NCBI RefSeq assembly: GCF_019049655.1
Contig: NZ_JAFMOX010000067.1
Coordinates: 248,001-312,000 of the forward strand
Length of the DNA: 64,000 bases
From: Rahnella rivi
GTDB taxonomy: Bacteria; Pseudomonadota; Gammaproteobacteria; Enterobacterales; Enterobacteriaceae
Reading direction: 5' to 3'
Under the pieces are notes generated by a model. It made no database searches. It was not told the DNA's origin and worked only from the letters and a program-made list of their open reading frames with translations. Shown in pieces: positions 35,276-43,976 of the stretch. A program made the translations under genes and the position numbers. Numbering within the stretch: position 1 is the stretch's first letter; the number at the start of each line of letters is the position of its first letter.

Positions 35276-36988
35276 GTGCGTCTGCAAAATCGGCTTAATC
35301 AGTTTCAGCGTCTGTACCTGAAAACCGGATCGCATCCGGCTCAATTTACCGTGGCAGAACTGGCAGAAATCTTCTGTTGCAGCGAACGCCACACCCGAAC
35401 GCTACTGATGCACTTTCAAAATGCCGGCTGGATCCGCTGGCAGTCGCAGGCTGGTCGCGGAAAACGCGCATCGCTAAGCTGCCTCAAAACACCGGAAGAG
35501 TTACGCGGAACGTATTTACAGGAATTACTGAAAAAGGGTGAACATTCTGCCGCGCTGCAACTGAGCCAGCTGGATCCTTCGCATCTGAATACCCTGCTCG
35601 CGCCGCATCTTGGCGGCCAGTGGCAGGAAGATGCGCCGACGCTGCGCATTCCCTATTATCGCCCTCTCCAGCCTTTAGATCCGCTAACGCTTACCGGCCG
35701 CGCTGAACAACACCTGGCGCATACTATACATGCAGGTTTAACGCGCTTTATCCCCGGTGATACCTCACCGCAGCCCAATCTGGCGCATCACTGGCACGTC
35801 AGTAATGACGGAAAAACCTGGCAGTTTTTTCTGCGCAGTCAGCTTTTCTGGCATAACGGTGAACCGTTAAAAACCGCGCAACTGGTCGCACGCTTTCAGC
35901 AACTTCGCGAGTCAGCACGCGGTAAACATAATCTGGCGTCAGTGGTGACATTATCTCAGCCTCATGCGCTGTGTTTGCAGTTCGATCTGGATAAACCGGA
36001 TTACTGGCTGGCACACCGTTTTGCCGACCTCAATTGTCTGTTGGCTCATCCGGACGATCCGCATATCGGCGCCGGACCGTTTCGCCTGACCACCTTCACC
36101 CCTGAGCTTATCCGCCTCGAGCAACACACCTATTACCCTTTACAACATCCCTATCTGGCCGCTATTGAGTTTTGGATCACTCCACAACTTTTTGCTCAGC
36201 GGGACAATGTCAGTTGTCAGCATCCGGTCAGAATTATTCTTGGCGAACAGAACGAGCTTTCGCAGGTAAAACCCGTCCGGCGAAGCACCAGTCTTGGTTT
36301 TTGTTACATTGCTACTAACTTGCGACGCGGCGTGCTCAGTGAAGCACAGGCGCAAAAAGTCATCCGAATTATCCAGCGCAGCGGCATGCTGGATAATCTG
36401 CCGATCGATCATGATCTGGTGAAAGCCAGTAAAGAAATGCTGCCCGGCTGGCCGATCCCGGTTCACGACCTTGCGGATGTTCAGCTGCCTGAAACTCTGC
36501 GTCTGCTTTACCATCCGCCCGTGGAGTTTGAACTGGTGGCTCAGGCGTTACGGGAAAAGCTGGCGGAAGAAGGTTGTGCGCTGGAAGTGGTTTATCACGC
36601 GGGCCGGTTGTGGGAAGACGGCGAATTACTGGAATCGGCAGATCTGCTGCTGGGCGACCGGCTGATCGGTGAATCTCCGGAAGCCACGCTGGAGAACTGG
36701 CTGCAACAGGATCCGTTGTGGCCGGGGATTTTGCGCGAAGAAGATCTTATCTTGCAGCAAGGACGATTGAGCCATATTCAGCAAATCCCGCAGGAAAACA
36801 GGCGGTCTGAAGAACTGCGCGATCATTTTTATCAGTGGATGGTGCGCAGCATTATTACACCGCTGTTCAACTATCAGTATCAGGTGAGCGCGCCGCCGCG
36901 CATCAGCGGAGTTCAGCTGACGGCATGGGGCTGGTTCGATTTCTGTCAGGCGTGGGTTCCGCCGCCGTTGCAATCTGAAAATGACTGA
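35276..36988 (+). CDS. ybaE: SgrR-family transcriptional regulator YbaE
   Basis: A 570-residue protein that joins an N-terminal helix-turn-helix (about residues 22-58, VAELAEIFCCSERHTRTLLMHF) to a solute-binding domain like those of peptide transporters. The family member SgrR uses such a domain to sense sugar phosphates. It matches E. coli YbaE over its whole length, including IPYYRPLQPLDP and PLFNYQYQVSAPP. It starts at GTG 35276, aligned with the E. coli N terminus. The ligand is unknown. Confidence 0.93.
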   Translation: MRLQNRLNQFQRLYLKTGSHPAQFTVAELAEIFCCSERHTRTLLMHFQNAGWIRWQSQAGRGKRASLSCLKTPEELRGTYLQELLKKGEHSAALQLSQLDPSHLNTLLAPHLGGQWQEDAPTLRIPYYRPLQPLDPLTLTGRAEQHLAHTIHAGLTRFIPGDTSPQPNLAHHWHVSNDGKTWQFFLRSQLFWHNGEPLKTAQLVARFQQLRESARGKHNLASVVTLSQPHALCLQFDLDKPDYWLAHRFADLNCLLAHPDDPHIGAGPFRLTTFTPELIRLEQHTYYPLQHPYLAAIEFWITPQLFAQRDNVSCQHPVRIILGEQNELSQVKPVRRSTSLGFCYIATNLRRGVLSEAQAQKVIRIIQRSGMLDNLPIDHDLVKASKEMLPGWPIPVHDLADVQLPETLRLLYHPPVEFELVAQALREKLAEEGCALEVVYHAGRLWEDGELLESADLLLGDRLIGESPEATLENWLQQDPLWPGILREEDLILQQGRLSHIQQIPQENRRSEELRDHFYQWMVRSIITPLFNYQYQVSAPPRISGVQLTAWGWFDFCQAWVPPPLQSEND

Positions 36989-37084
36989 AGCAGCTGTTTC
37001 GCTACACTACGGCGGCAAAGGTAAGTACCATGAGCGTGGTTTTGCTGCCCGATGCGCGGTCAGTTCAGTAAACAGGAAATCAGA

Positions 37085-37783
37085 ATGAAAAGAGCAGTGG
37101 TGGTTTTTAGCGGTGGACAAGATTCAACAACCTGTCTGATTCAGGCTTTGAAAGAGTATGACGAAGTACATTGCGTCACTTTCGATTACGGTCAGCGACA
37201 TCGTGCTGAGATTGAGATCGCGCAAAAACTGTCAGTGCAGTTGGGCGCGCGTGCCCACAAAGTGCTGGATGTCGGTTTGCTCAATGAACTGGCGGTCAGC
37301 AGCCTGACTCGCGATAACATTCCGGTACCGGGCTTTGGTGAGGAAACTGAAGGCGGTTTACCCAGCACATTTGTACCGGGTCGTAATATTCTGTTCCTGA
37401 CACTGGCGGCCATTTACGCTTATCAGATCCAGGCAGAAGCGGTCATTACCGGTGTGTGCGAAACCGATTTCTCCGGCTACCCGGATTGTCGTGATGAATT
37501 TGTCAAAGCGCTGAATCATGCAGTGTCTTTGGGTCTGGCGCGCGATGTGCGTTTTGAAACCCCGTTGATGTGGCTGAACAAAGCCGAAACCTGGGCGCTG
37601 GCAGATTATTATCAGCAGCTCAACCTGGTTCGCCATCATACTCTGACCTGTTACAACGGCATCGCCGGTGACGGGTGTGGGGAGTGTGCCGCCTGCCACC
37701 TGCGCGCCAACGGTCTTCAACAGTATCAGCAAGATCAGGCGGGCGTGATGGCCAGTCTGAAAAAGAAAACCGGTCTGCGTTAA
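37085..37783 (+). CDS. queC: 7-cyano-7-deazaguanine synthase
   Basis: ATP-dependent enzyme of the queuosine pathway that converts carboxy-deazaguanine and ammonia to preQ0. It has 232 residues. The PP-loop FSGGQDST is at residues 8-15, and the zinc cysteines lie in CYNGIAGDGCGECAACHLR near the C terminus. The start is ATG 37085 (MKRAVVVFSGG) after AGGAAATCAG; an in-frame ATG at 37052 is longer than the family. Confidence 0.97.
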   Translation: MKRAVVVFSGGQDSTTCLIQALKEYDEVHCVTFDYGQRHRAEIEIAQKLSVQLGARAHKVLDVGLLNELAVSSLTRDNIPVPGFGEETEGGLPSTFVPGRNILFLTLAAIYAYQIQAEAVITGVCETDFSGYPDCRDEFVKALNHAVSLGLARDVRFETPLMWLNKAETWALADYYQQLNLVRHHTLTCYNGIAGDGCGECAACHLRANGLQQYQQDQAGVMASLKKKTGLR

Positions 37784-37797
37784 AGTACCTGACGGAT

Positions 37798-37829
37798 AAC
37801 CGCGGGCAGCCCTTTCGCCGCCCGTGGTT
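37798..37829. terminator. bidirectional terminator between queC and fadM
   Basis: AACCGCGGGC/GCCCGTGGTT 10-bp stem with one G-U pair, between convergent genes. Confidence 0.65.
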
Positions 37830-37836
37830 ATGTCAG

Positions 37837-38253
37837 TCATTCATGATTGGCCGCGTCATTTTCCAGCTCAAGTTCACGTAATCTTTCCAGCAACTCACCT
37901 TCCAGCGGCAAGGCCTTTTGTGTGCGTAAATCAATACACACGAAGGTCAGCGTAGCATCCGCCACGACATCACCCTCACGGGTTACCACCTGCTCAATGA
38001 CTCCACTGCGACCATTCAACTGCTGAAGGCTGCTGTCGATGCGTAAAACATCCCCGAGCACCGAAGGCTTGCGGTAATTGATGTTGATATTTACCACAAT
38101 GAAAGCAATGTTGTTTTGGCTCATCCACTGGAAGCCGGACTGATTGTCCAGCCATTCCCAGCGGGCGGTTTCCAGAAATTCCAGATAACGCGCATTGTTA
38201 ACATGCTGGTAAACATCGATGTGAAAACCACGAACTTTAATAAACGTATGCAT
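37837..38253 (-). CDS. fadM: long-chain acyl-CoA thioesterase FadM
   Basis: Single hot-dog thioesterase of 138 residues (E. coli FadM/YbaW 132). The YQHVNNARYLEFLETARWEW block with the catalytic Asp13 (HIDVYQHV) is conserved. In E. coli it is controlled by FadR and clears acyl-CoA by-products of beta-oxidation. The extra residues are a polar C-terminal tail. Confidence 0.95.
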   Translation of the reverse strand: MHTFIKVRGFHIDVYQHVNNARYLEFLETARWEWLDNQSGFQWMSQNNIAFIVVNININYRKPSVLGDVLRIDSSLQQLNGRSGVIEQVVTREGDVVADATLTFVCIDLRTQKALPLEGELLERLRELELENDAANHE

Positions 38254-38330
38254 AGTGATTAAAAAACTCCTGCGTCTCGCCTGAGGTACAAACCAAACTG
38301 GTCAGATGTCTTAAGAGATTAGCAGAAGAA

Positions 38331-38360
38331 AACGGCGGCAACCGTTAAGGGTTCGCCGCC
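38331..38360 (-). terminator. ybaV terminator
   Basis: GGCGGC-AACC pairs with GGTT-C-GCCGCC; the minus strand continues into GTTTTCTTC. It lies ten bases after the ybaV stop. Confidence 0.7.
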
Positions 38361-38370
38361 GCGACATCCG

Positions 38371-38754
38371 TCACAATTTCAGACGGTCCTTGTTACGTTC
38401 AAACAGTGCAGCGCCAATACCCGGCACTTCGCGAAGCTGTTCAATATCAGTGAATTGCCCGAGCTCTTCACGGTAGCTGATAATGGCCTGCGCCTTCTTC
38501 ATCCCTACACCGTTCATCGCCCTGGCAAATTCTTCCGCTGTGGCCGTGTTTATGCTGACGGTGGTGTCGTCAGCCACTGCGGCCTGCTCTTTTTTCACCT
38601 GCGGACCCGCCACTTTCCCCGCCGTTGTTGCCGGTGCCACAGATGTCGTGGCTACAGTACCGGATGCATTGGGTGCGGCCTGTAGCATCACAGGCAACGT
38701 TGAAAGCCCAAGAGCCAGAGCGAGAGAGAGTGATGTAATGCCTAGTTTTTTCAT
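38371..38754 (-). CDS. ybaV: ComEA-like helix-hairpin-helix protein YbaV
   Basis: Secreted protein of 127 residues with a signal peptide (about residues 1-26, cut after LQA) and a low-complexity Ala/Thr/Val spacer. The C-terminal tandem helix-hairpin-helix DNA-binding domain (SINTATAEEFARAMNGVGMKKAQAII...) resembles ComEA, which pulls DNA into the periplasm in competent bacteria. The role in Enterobacterales is not settled. Confidence 0.93.
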   Translation of the reverse strand: MKKLGITSLSLALALGLSTLPVMLQAAPNASGTVATTSVAPATTAGKVAGPQVKKEQAAVADDTTVSINTATAEEFARAMNGVGMKKAQAIISYREELGQFTDIEQLREVPGIGAALFERNKDRLKL

Positions 38755-38836
38755 GCTGTATCCTCCATGTGTTTGACAGCACGGAGAGAGTGCATCAGGA
38801 ATAAAAACCGGACAATGGGCAACTTTCAGATGTGGA

Positions 38837-38858
38837 AAAGGCCGCGAAAGCGGCCTTT
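38837..38858. terminator. ppiD terminator
   Basis: AAAGGCCGC/GCGGCCTTT stem with a GAAA loop, downstream of ppiD on the minus strand. A 16-bp palindrome TTGCAACGCGTTGCAA (38864-38879) sits between it and the ppiD stop. Confidence 0.85.
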
Positions 38859-38892
38859 GTTTGTTGCAACGCGTTGCAAAACTTTGCGGCGT

Positions 38893-40773
38893 TTACTGGT
38901 TTTGTGCAGCAGAACCGAACTTGATTTTTGCTTCCTGACGCAGGTTTGTCAGCAGCGCATCAAAGGTCACGTTTGAGGAGGTTTGTTGCATTTCCTGCGC
39001 AAAACGTGCGGCATCCGCTTCCGGCACAGCACCCGGGGTAACGGCAGTGAGTTTAATCAACACGCTGTTCCCTTTTGGATCCTGAGACAAGCCGTAAACG
39101 GCCTGGTCTTTCTGTGGATGCGGCAATGCGAAGACATTTTCTTCGAAAGCAGAAGGCTGCTGGCTGCGCTGTACTTTCTGCACATCACCAAAGCTCAGAC
39201 CTGCGGCTTTCATTGCGTCATCGCCTTTACCCTCTTTCAGGGCTGTCAGCAGTTTCTCGCCTTCCATGCGTGCCTGATCTTGTGCTTTCTGGCGTTTAAC
39301 CAAAGTAGTCACCTGATCTTTCACTTCAGCAAAAGGCTTAACGCCTTCGGCTTTGTGCGCATCGACGCGAATGACAAACGCACGATCGCCATCAACAGTA
39401 ATGATGTCAGAGTTACTGCCAGGAGCACCGTCCTGACCAATCAGGCCACCTTCAAAAATCGCCTGCACAACAGGTTTGAAATTGATGCCTGCCGGGATTT
39501 GATTCTGAGTGAACCAGTCAGTGTGTACCGCTTTCACACCGGCAACTTCTTCAGCCGAAGCCAGAGACTCGTTGTCGTTTGTCGCGGCTTCACTGACTTT
39601 CTGCTGCAGCGCATAGTAAGCATCCAGTGATTTCTCTTGTTTGAGCTTATCAGTGATGCTGGCGCGCACTTCAGTCAGAGGCTTAACCTGTTCAGGTTTG
39701 ATGTCTTCAAGACGCAGGATGAAGAAACCATTGTCGGATTTAATTACACCGGAAACCTGACCTTTGGTGGTCAGATTGGCGCTTTTGAATTCTGGCAATG
39801 TGGTTTCAGGTTCCATCCAGCCTAAATCCCCACCCTGCTTCGCACTCAGTGCATCGGTAGATTTAGTTTTCGCCAGTTCTGCGAAATCAGAACCGCTTTT
39901 CAGTTGGGTAGCGACCGCATCAGCGTCAGCCTGAGTTTTCAGGACGATTACGCTGTAACGACGACGTTCAGGCTGGCCAAACTCGTTCTTATGCTGGTCG
40001 TAGTACGCGCTGATGTCGGCATCAGTCACGTCGGCTTTACCCTGCATGGCCGCGGCATCCATTTCGATGTAGCTGACTTTCACCTGCTCAGGGGACAAGA
40101 AGTTATTCTTGTTTTGGTCGTAGAACGCCTGCACTTCTGCATCAGTAACTTGTTGCTTAGCGGCCAGCGTGTCTGTGTCCAGCGTTGCCGTATGCACATC
40201 ACGGGTTTGCAGGATCAACGCGCCAAGCGTTGTGCTTTCAACAGGCAGAATAAAGTCGGTCTGACCGTAGGCTTGTTCGAGCTGCTGGCTGATCAATTGC
40301 TGTTTCATTAACTGAGCAAAATTATCTGCGCTGTAACCCATGCTCTGGATGCTTTGCAGGTATTTGGCGTTGTCGAAACGGCCATTAGTCTGGAATTGTG
40401 GGGTCGCAAAAATCGCGTCTTTGATCTGCTGATCGCTGACGGCAATGCCGAGCTTTTTGGAATACTGATCCAGCAAAGTGACGTCAATCAGGTTGTTCAG
40501 GGATTCCTGGCGCAACTGCTGCATATAACCATCGCTGCCCGCCAGCGCAGAGAATTGATCTCCAAGCTGTTGCTGCAGTCGGCTACGCTGGTTTTGCACT
40601 GCTTGTTCCAGCTGTGCACGACCGATTTCCTGACCATTCACTTTCGCTGCATAGTCGCCTGAACCGCCGACCAGGTAGTTGCCCACCCCTGTCAAAATAA
40701 AGGACAGAATAATCAGGGCCAGAATGATTTTGAGCACGACGTTATTGGACGCCGCGCGTAAATTGTCCATCAT
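38893..40773 (-). CDS. ppiD: periplasmic peptidyl-prolyl isomerase/chaperone PpiD
   Basis: Inner-membrane-anchored periplasmic chaperone of 626 residues that works near the Sec translocon. One signal anchor lies at about residues 13-33 (IILALIILSFILTGVG), SurA-like helices surround the central parvulin domain (about residues 265-355, RRRYSVIVLK to FFILRLEDI), and a second parvulin-like region follows. It is in the usual place next to hupB. Confidence 0.96.
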   Translation of the reverse strand: MMDNLRAASNNVVLKIILALIILSFILTGVGNYLVGGSGDYAAKVNGQEIGRAQLEQAVQNQRSRLQQQLGDQFSALAGSDGYMQQLRQESLNNLIDVTLLDQYSKKLGIAVSDQQIKDAIFATPQFQTNGRFDNAKYLQSIQSMGYSADNFAQLMKQQLISQQLEQAYGQTDFILPVESTTLGALILQTRDVHTATLDTDTLAAKQQVTDAEVQAFYDQNKNNFLSPEQVKVSYIEMDAAAMQGKADVTDADISAYYDQHKNEFGQPERRRYSVIVLKTQADADAVATQLKSGSDFAELAKTKSTDALSAKQGGDLGWMEPETTLPEFKSANLTTKGQVSGVIKSDNGFFILRLEDIKPEQVKPLTEVRASITDKLKQEKSLDAYYALQQKVSEAATNDNESLASAEEVAGVKAVHTDWFTQNQIPAGINFKPVVQAIFEGGLIGQDGAPGSNSDIITVDGDRAFVIRVDAHKAEGVKPFAEVKDQVTTLVKRQKAQDQARMEGEKLLTALKEGKGDDAMKAAGLSFGDVQKVQRSQQPSAFEENVFALPHPQKDQAVYGLSQDPKGNSVLIKLTAVTPGAVPEADAARFAQEMQQTSSNVTFDALLTNLRQEAKIKFGSAAQNQ

Positions 40774-40802
40774 AGTGAGGCAACACTCCGCTGTAATAAA
40801 AA

Positions 40803-40827
40803 AAGCGCACCGTTTTCGATGCGCCTT
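40803..40827 (-). terminator. hupB terminator
   Basis: AAGCGCA/TGCGCCTT stem; on the minus strand it is followed by seven T residues (TTTTTTT). It lies between hupB and ppiD. Confidence 0.8.
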
Positions 40828-40939
40828 GTATCTTACCTTACCAGCCCGGTGACGTCAGGTTATTGTTTAACAACCAGACCTGAGTAAACAGGCATCAGTG
40901 ATGCGCTTCACACAGATTTGACGTCAGCCCTTCGGGTAA

Positions 40940-41215
40940 TTAGCCGTTAACGGCATCTTTTAGCGCTTTACCTGCACGGAAGCCAGGTACTTTAGCTGCT
41001 GCAATGCTGATTTCTTTACCGGTCTGTGGGTTACGGCCGGTACGCGCTGAACGTTCACGCACTGAAAACGTACCAAAACCTACCAGAGCGACTTCTTCCC
41101 CAGCTTTCAGGGTATCCGTCACAGATGCAAGAACAGCATCCAAAACACGTCCCGCTGCGGCTTTAGAAATATCAGCACCGGCAGCAATTTTGTCGATCAA
41201 TTGTGACTTATTCAC
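40940..41215 (-). CDS. hupB: DNA-binding protein HU-beta
   Basis: Nucleoid protein of 91 residues, almost the same as E. coli HupB. The start is GTG 41215 (NKSQLIDKIAAGADISKAA follows), as in E. coli, with GAGGGG upstream; an ATG three codons earlier is possible. The DNA-binding arm with GRNPQTGKEI is intact. It pairs with HU-alpha, coded elsewhere. Confidence 0.97.
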   Translation of the reverse strand: MNKSQLIDKIAAGADISKAAAGRVLDAVLASVTDTLKAGEEVALVGFGTFSVRERSARTGRNPQTGKEISIAAAKVPGFRAGKALKDAVNG

Positions 41216-41369
41216 TCTTTTCATCCCCTCTTAAAATTCTCTCATCACGCCGAATTTCCCTTCGGACGTGACCGCGCTGCTGTTATATCAATCTTGTCAG
41301 GGCTATGCAAGCGACTGAAAGCAGCCTGAAACCTTCTGACCGTTGACTAACTTAACGGCACAAAAAAAA

Positions 41370-41397
41370 GCTGGCAAGTGAGATTTCACCTGCCAGC
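41370..41397 (-). terminator. lon terminator
   Basis: GCTGGCA/TGCCAGC with a further GTGA/TCAC pairing after one mismatch; the minus strand runs on into eight T residues. Confidence 0.88.
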
Positions 41398-41430
41398 CTG
41401 AGTTTTATTCAACTGTGTAAGTCGACGTCA

Positions 41431-43785
41431 CTATTTTGCCGCTACCGGTAATGCACCGTAAGCTGGATTTTGCAGTGCAAAGTTCAGAACATCATCAATG
41501 CGCTTAACCGGATGGATCTCGAGGTCTGCCAATACGTTCGCTGGAATTTCTTCCAGATCGCGTTTGTTATCGTCAGGGATCAGCACCACTTTGATACCAC
41601 CACGGTGTGCAGCCAGCAGTTTCTCTTTCAGCCCACCGATTGGCAGAACCAGACCGCGCAAGGTGATCTCGCCCGTCATCGCCACGTCGGCGCGAACCGG
41701 GTTACCCGTCAGACAAGACACCAGTGCGGTACACATTGCAATACCGGCACTCGGACCGTCTTTCGGCGTCGCCCCTTCAGGTACGTGAACGTGAATATCA
41801 CGTTTTTCGTAGAAGTCAGGGTTGATGCCCAGTTTGTCAGCGCGTGCACGCACAACCGTCAGCGCGGCCTGAATGGATTCCTGCATCACTTCACCGAGAG
41901 AACCGGTATACGTCAGCTTACCTTTGCCCGGTACGCAGGCCGTTTCGATAGTCAGCAGCTCGCCGCCCACTTCGGTCCACGCCAGACCCGTCACCTGGCC
42001 TACACGGTTTTCGGTATCAGCACGGCCATAATCGACCTTCTGCACGCCGAGGAAATCTTTCAGATTATCGCCGTTAATTTCAATGTGCTTGATGGCTTTA
42101 TCCATCAGCAATTGTTTAACCGCTTTACGGCAGAGTTTAGACAACTCACGTTCTAAACTACGCACGCCCGCTTCACGGGTATAGAAACGAATGATGCCGA
42201 TAATCGCACTGTCATCTACCGTCAGTTCGTTCTTTTTAAGCGCATTACGTTCGATCTGTTTCGGCAACAAATGCTGTTTAGCGATGTTCAGTTTTTCATC
42301 TTCGGTATAACCGGAAAGACGGATCACTTCCATACGGTCAAGCAGCGGTGCCGGGATGTTCATTGAGTTCGACGTTGCGACAAACATCACGTCTGACAGG
42401 TCATAATCGACTTCCAGATAGTGATCGTTGAACGCGACGTTTTGCTCAGGATCGAGCACTTCAAGCAGGGCTGAAGCCGGATCGCCACGCATGTCAGAAG
42501 ACATTTTGTCGATTTCATCGAGCAGGAACAGCGGGTTTTTCACCCCAACTTTCGCCATTTTCTGGATCAGTTTGCCCGGCATGGAACCAATGTAAGTACG
42601 GCGATGACCGCGGATTTCCGCTTCATCACGCACCCCACCCAGCGCCATACGGACATATTCACGCCCTGTAGCACGCGCGATGGACTGACCCAGTGACGTT
42701 TTACCGACACCCGGAGGCCCTACCAGACACAGGATCGGCCCTTTGATTTTGCTGACGCGCGTCTGCACTGCAAGATACTCAAGGATGCGATCTTTAACAC
42801 GCTCGAGGCCAAAGTGATCGGTATCCAGAACTTCCTGCGCTTTACGCAGATCTTTTTTCACTTTACTGCGGGCATTCCATGGCACCTGAAGCATCCAGTC
42901 GATATAACCACGAACAACGGTGGCTTCGGCGGACATCGGCGACATCATTTTCAGCTTTTGCAGTTCAGCTTCTGTTTTTTCACGCGCTTCTTTCGGCATT
43001 TTAGCCGCTTCGATTTTGCGTTTCAGCGCCTCATGCTCATCAGGCGTGTCGTCCATTTCGCCAAGTTCTTTCTGAATCGCTTTCATTTGCTCATTCAGAT
43101 AGTACTCGCGCTGGCTCTTTTCCATCTGCTTTTTGACACGGTTACGGATGCGTTTCTCAACCTGTAACAGATCGATTTCCGATTCCATCATCGCCATCAA
43201 ATACTCAAGACGCTCGGTGATATCAAACATTTCCAGTACGGACTGTTTGTCAGCGAGTTTCAGGGGCATATGTGCAGCAATGGTGTCAGCCAGACGTGCA
43301 GCATCTTCAATGCTGTTGAGTGAAGTCAGCACCTCTGGCGGGATTTTTTTGTTCAGCTTGATGTAGCCTTCAAACTGATTAATCGCTGTGCGTACCAAGA
43401 CTTCCTGCTCGCGTTCATCCACGGCAGGAGATTCAAGGTATTCTGCCTGGGCAGCAAAATGCTCACCACTGTCAGAAAGCGTGGTAATGCGTGCGCGTTG
43501 TAACCCTTCCACCAGCACTTTTACAGTGCCATCCGGCAGCTTCAGCATTTGTAATATTGAGGCAACCGTACCTACGGAGAAGAGATCGTTAACGCCCGGC
43601 TCATCGGTAGACGCTTCTTTCTGCGCAACCAGCATGATTTTTTTGTCGTGATCCATCGCGGCTTCAAGGCACCGAATCGATTTTTCCCTGCCAACAAACA
43701 ACGGGATCACCATGTGCGGATAAACCACCACATCGCGCAGAGGCAATACGGGGATTTCTATGCGTTCAGAACGCTCAGGGTTCAT
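41431..43785 (-). CDS. lon: ATP-dependent protease Lon
   Basis: Cytosolic AAA+ protease of 784 residues, the same length as E. coli Lon, which degrades misfolded and regulatory proteins. It has an N-terminal LON substrate domain, then a coiled coil, Walker A GPPGVGKTS, Walker B FLLDEIDK, and the Ser-Lys protease domain with the catalytic Ser in ATPKDGPSAGIAM. A sigma-32 promoter lies at 43876-43901. Confidence 0.99.
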   Translation of the reverse strand: MNPERSERIEIPVLPLRDVVVYPHMVIPLFVGREKSIRCLEAAMDHDKKIMLVAQKEASTDEPGVNDLFSVGTVASILQMLKLPDGTVKVLVEGLQRARITTLSDSGEHFAAQAEYLESPAVDEREQEVLVRTAINQFEGYIKLNKKIPPEVLTSLNSIEDAARLADTIAAHMPLKLADKQSVLEMFDITERLEYLMAMMESEIDLLQVEKRIRNRVKKQMEKSQREYYLNEQMKAIQKELGEMDDTPDEHEALKRKIEAAKMPKEAREKTEAELQKLKMMSPMSAEATVVRGYIDWMLQVPWNARSKVKKDLRKAQEVLDTDHFGLERVKDRILEYLAVQTRVSKIKGPILCLVGPPGVGKTSLGQSIARATGREYVRMALGGVRDEAEIRGHRRTYIGSMPGKLIQKMAKVGVKNPLFLLDEIDKMSSDMRGDPASALLEVLDPEQNVAFNDHYLEVDYDLSDVMFVATSNSMNIPAPLLDRMEVIRLSGYTEDEKLNIAKQHLLPKQIERNALKKNELTVDDSAIIGIIRFYTREAGVRSLERELSKLCRKAVKQLLMDKAIKHIEINGDNLKDFLGVQKVDYGRADTENRVGQVTGLAWTEVGGELLTIETACVPGKGKLTYTGSLGEVMQESIQAALTVVRARADKLGINPDFYEKRDIHVHVPEGATPKDGPSAGIAMCTALVSCLTGNPVRADVAMTGEITLRGLVLPIGGLKEKLLAAHRGGIKVVLIPDDNKRDLEEIPANVLADLEIHPVKRIDDVLNFALQNPAYGALPVAAK

Positions 43786-43875
43786 AGAGCTCTCTCTTAG
43801 TTTAGCTTCCGCCAGGTTAAGGAAATCTCGTGAAACACGAGTCAGACGGGTTTCAGCAAGTCGTTAACTGAGTAT

Positions 43876-43901
43876 ATGGGGATGAATGTCCGACATTCAA
43901 C
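43876..43901 (-). promoter_or_regulatory. sigma-32 heat-shock promoter of lon
   Basis: The minus strand reads GTTGAATGT, then CCCCATATA 14 bases after the TTGAA core. Both boxes fit the heat-shock consensus (CTTGAA and CCCCATNT), and E. coli lon has nearly the same sequence here. Confidence 0.82.
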
Positions 43902-43918
43902 GATAAGAATGTGCGAAA

Positions 43919-43947
43919 AAAAAATGGGGGACTAAATCCCCCATTTT
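43919..43947 (-). terminator. clpX terminator
   Basis: AAAATGGGGG/CCCCCATTTT stem around ACTAAAT; the minus strand continues into a T tract. It sits between clpX and the lon promoter. Confidence 0.9.
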
Positions 43948-43976
43948 GTGGCTAACTCTCTGGATAGTTTGGCTAA

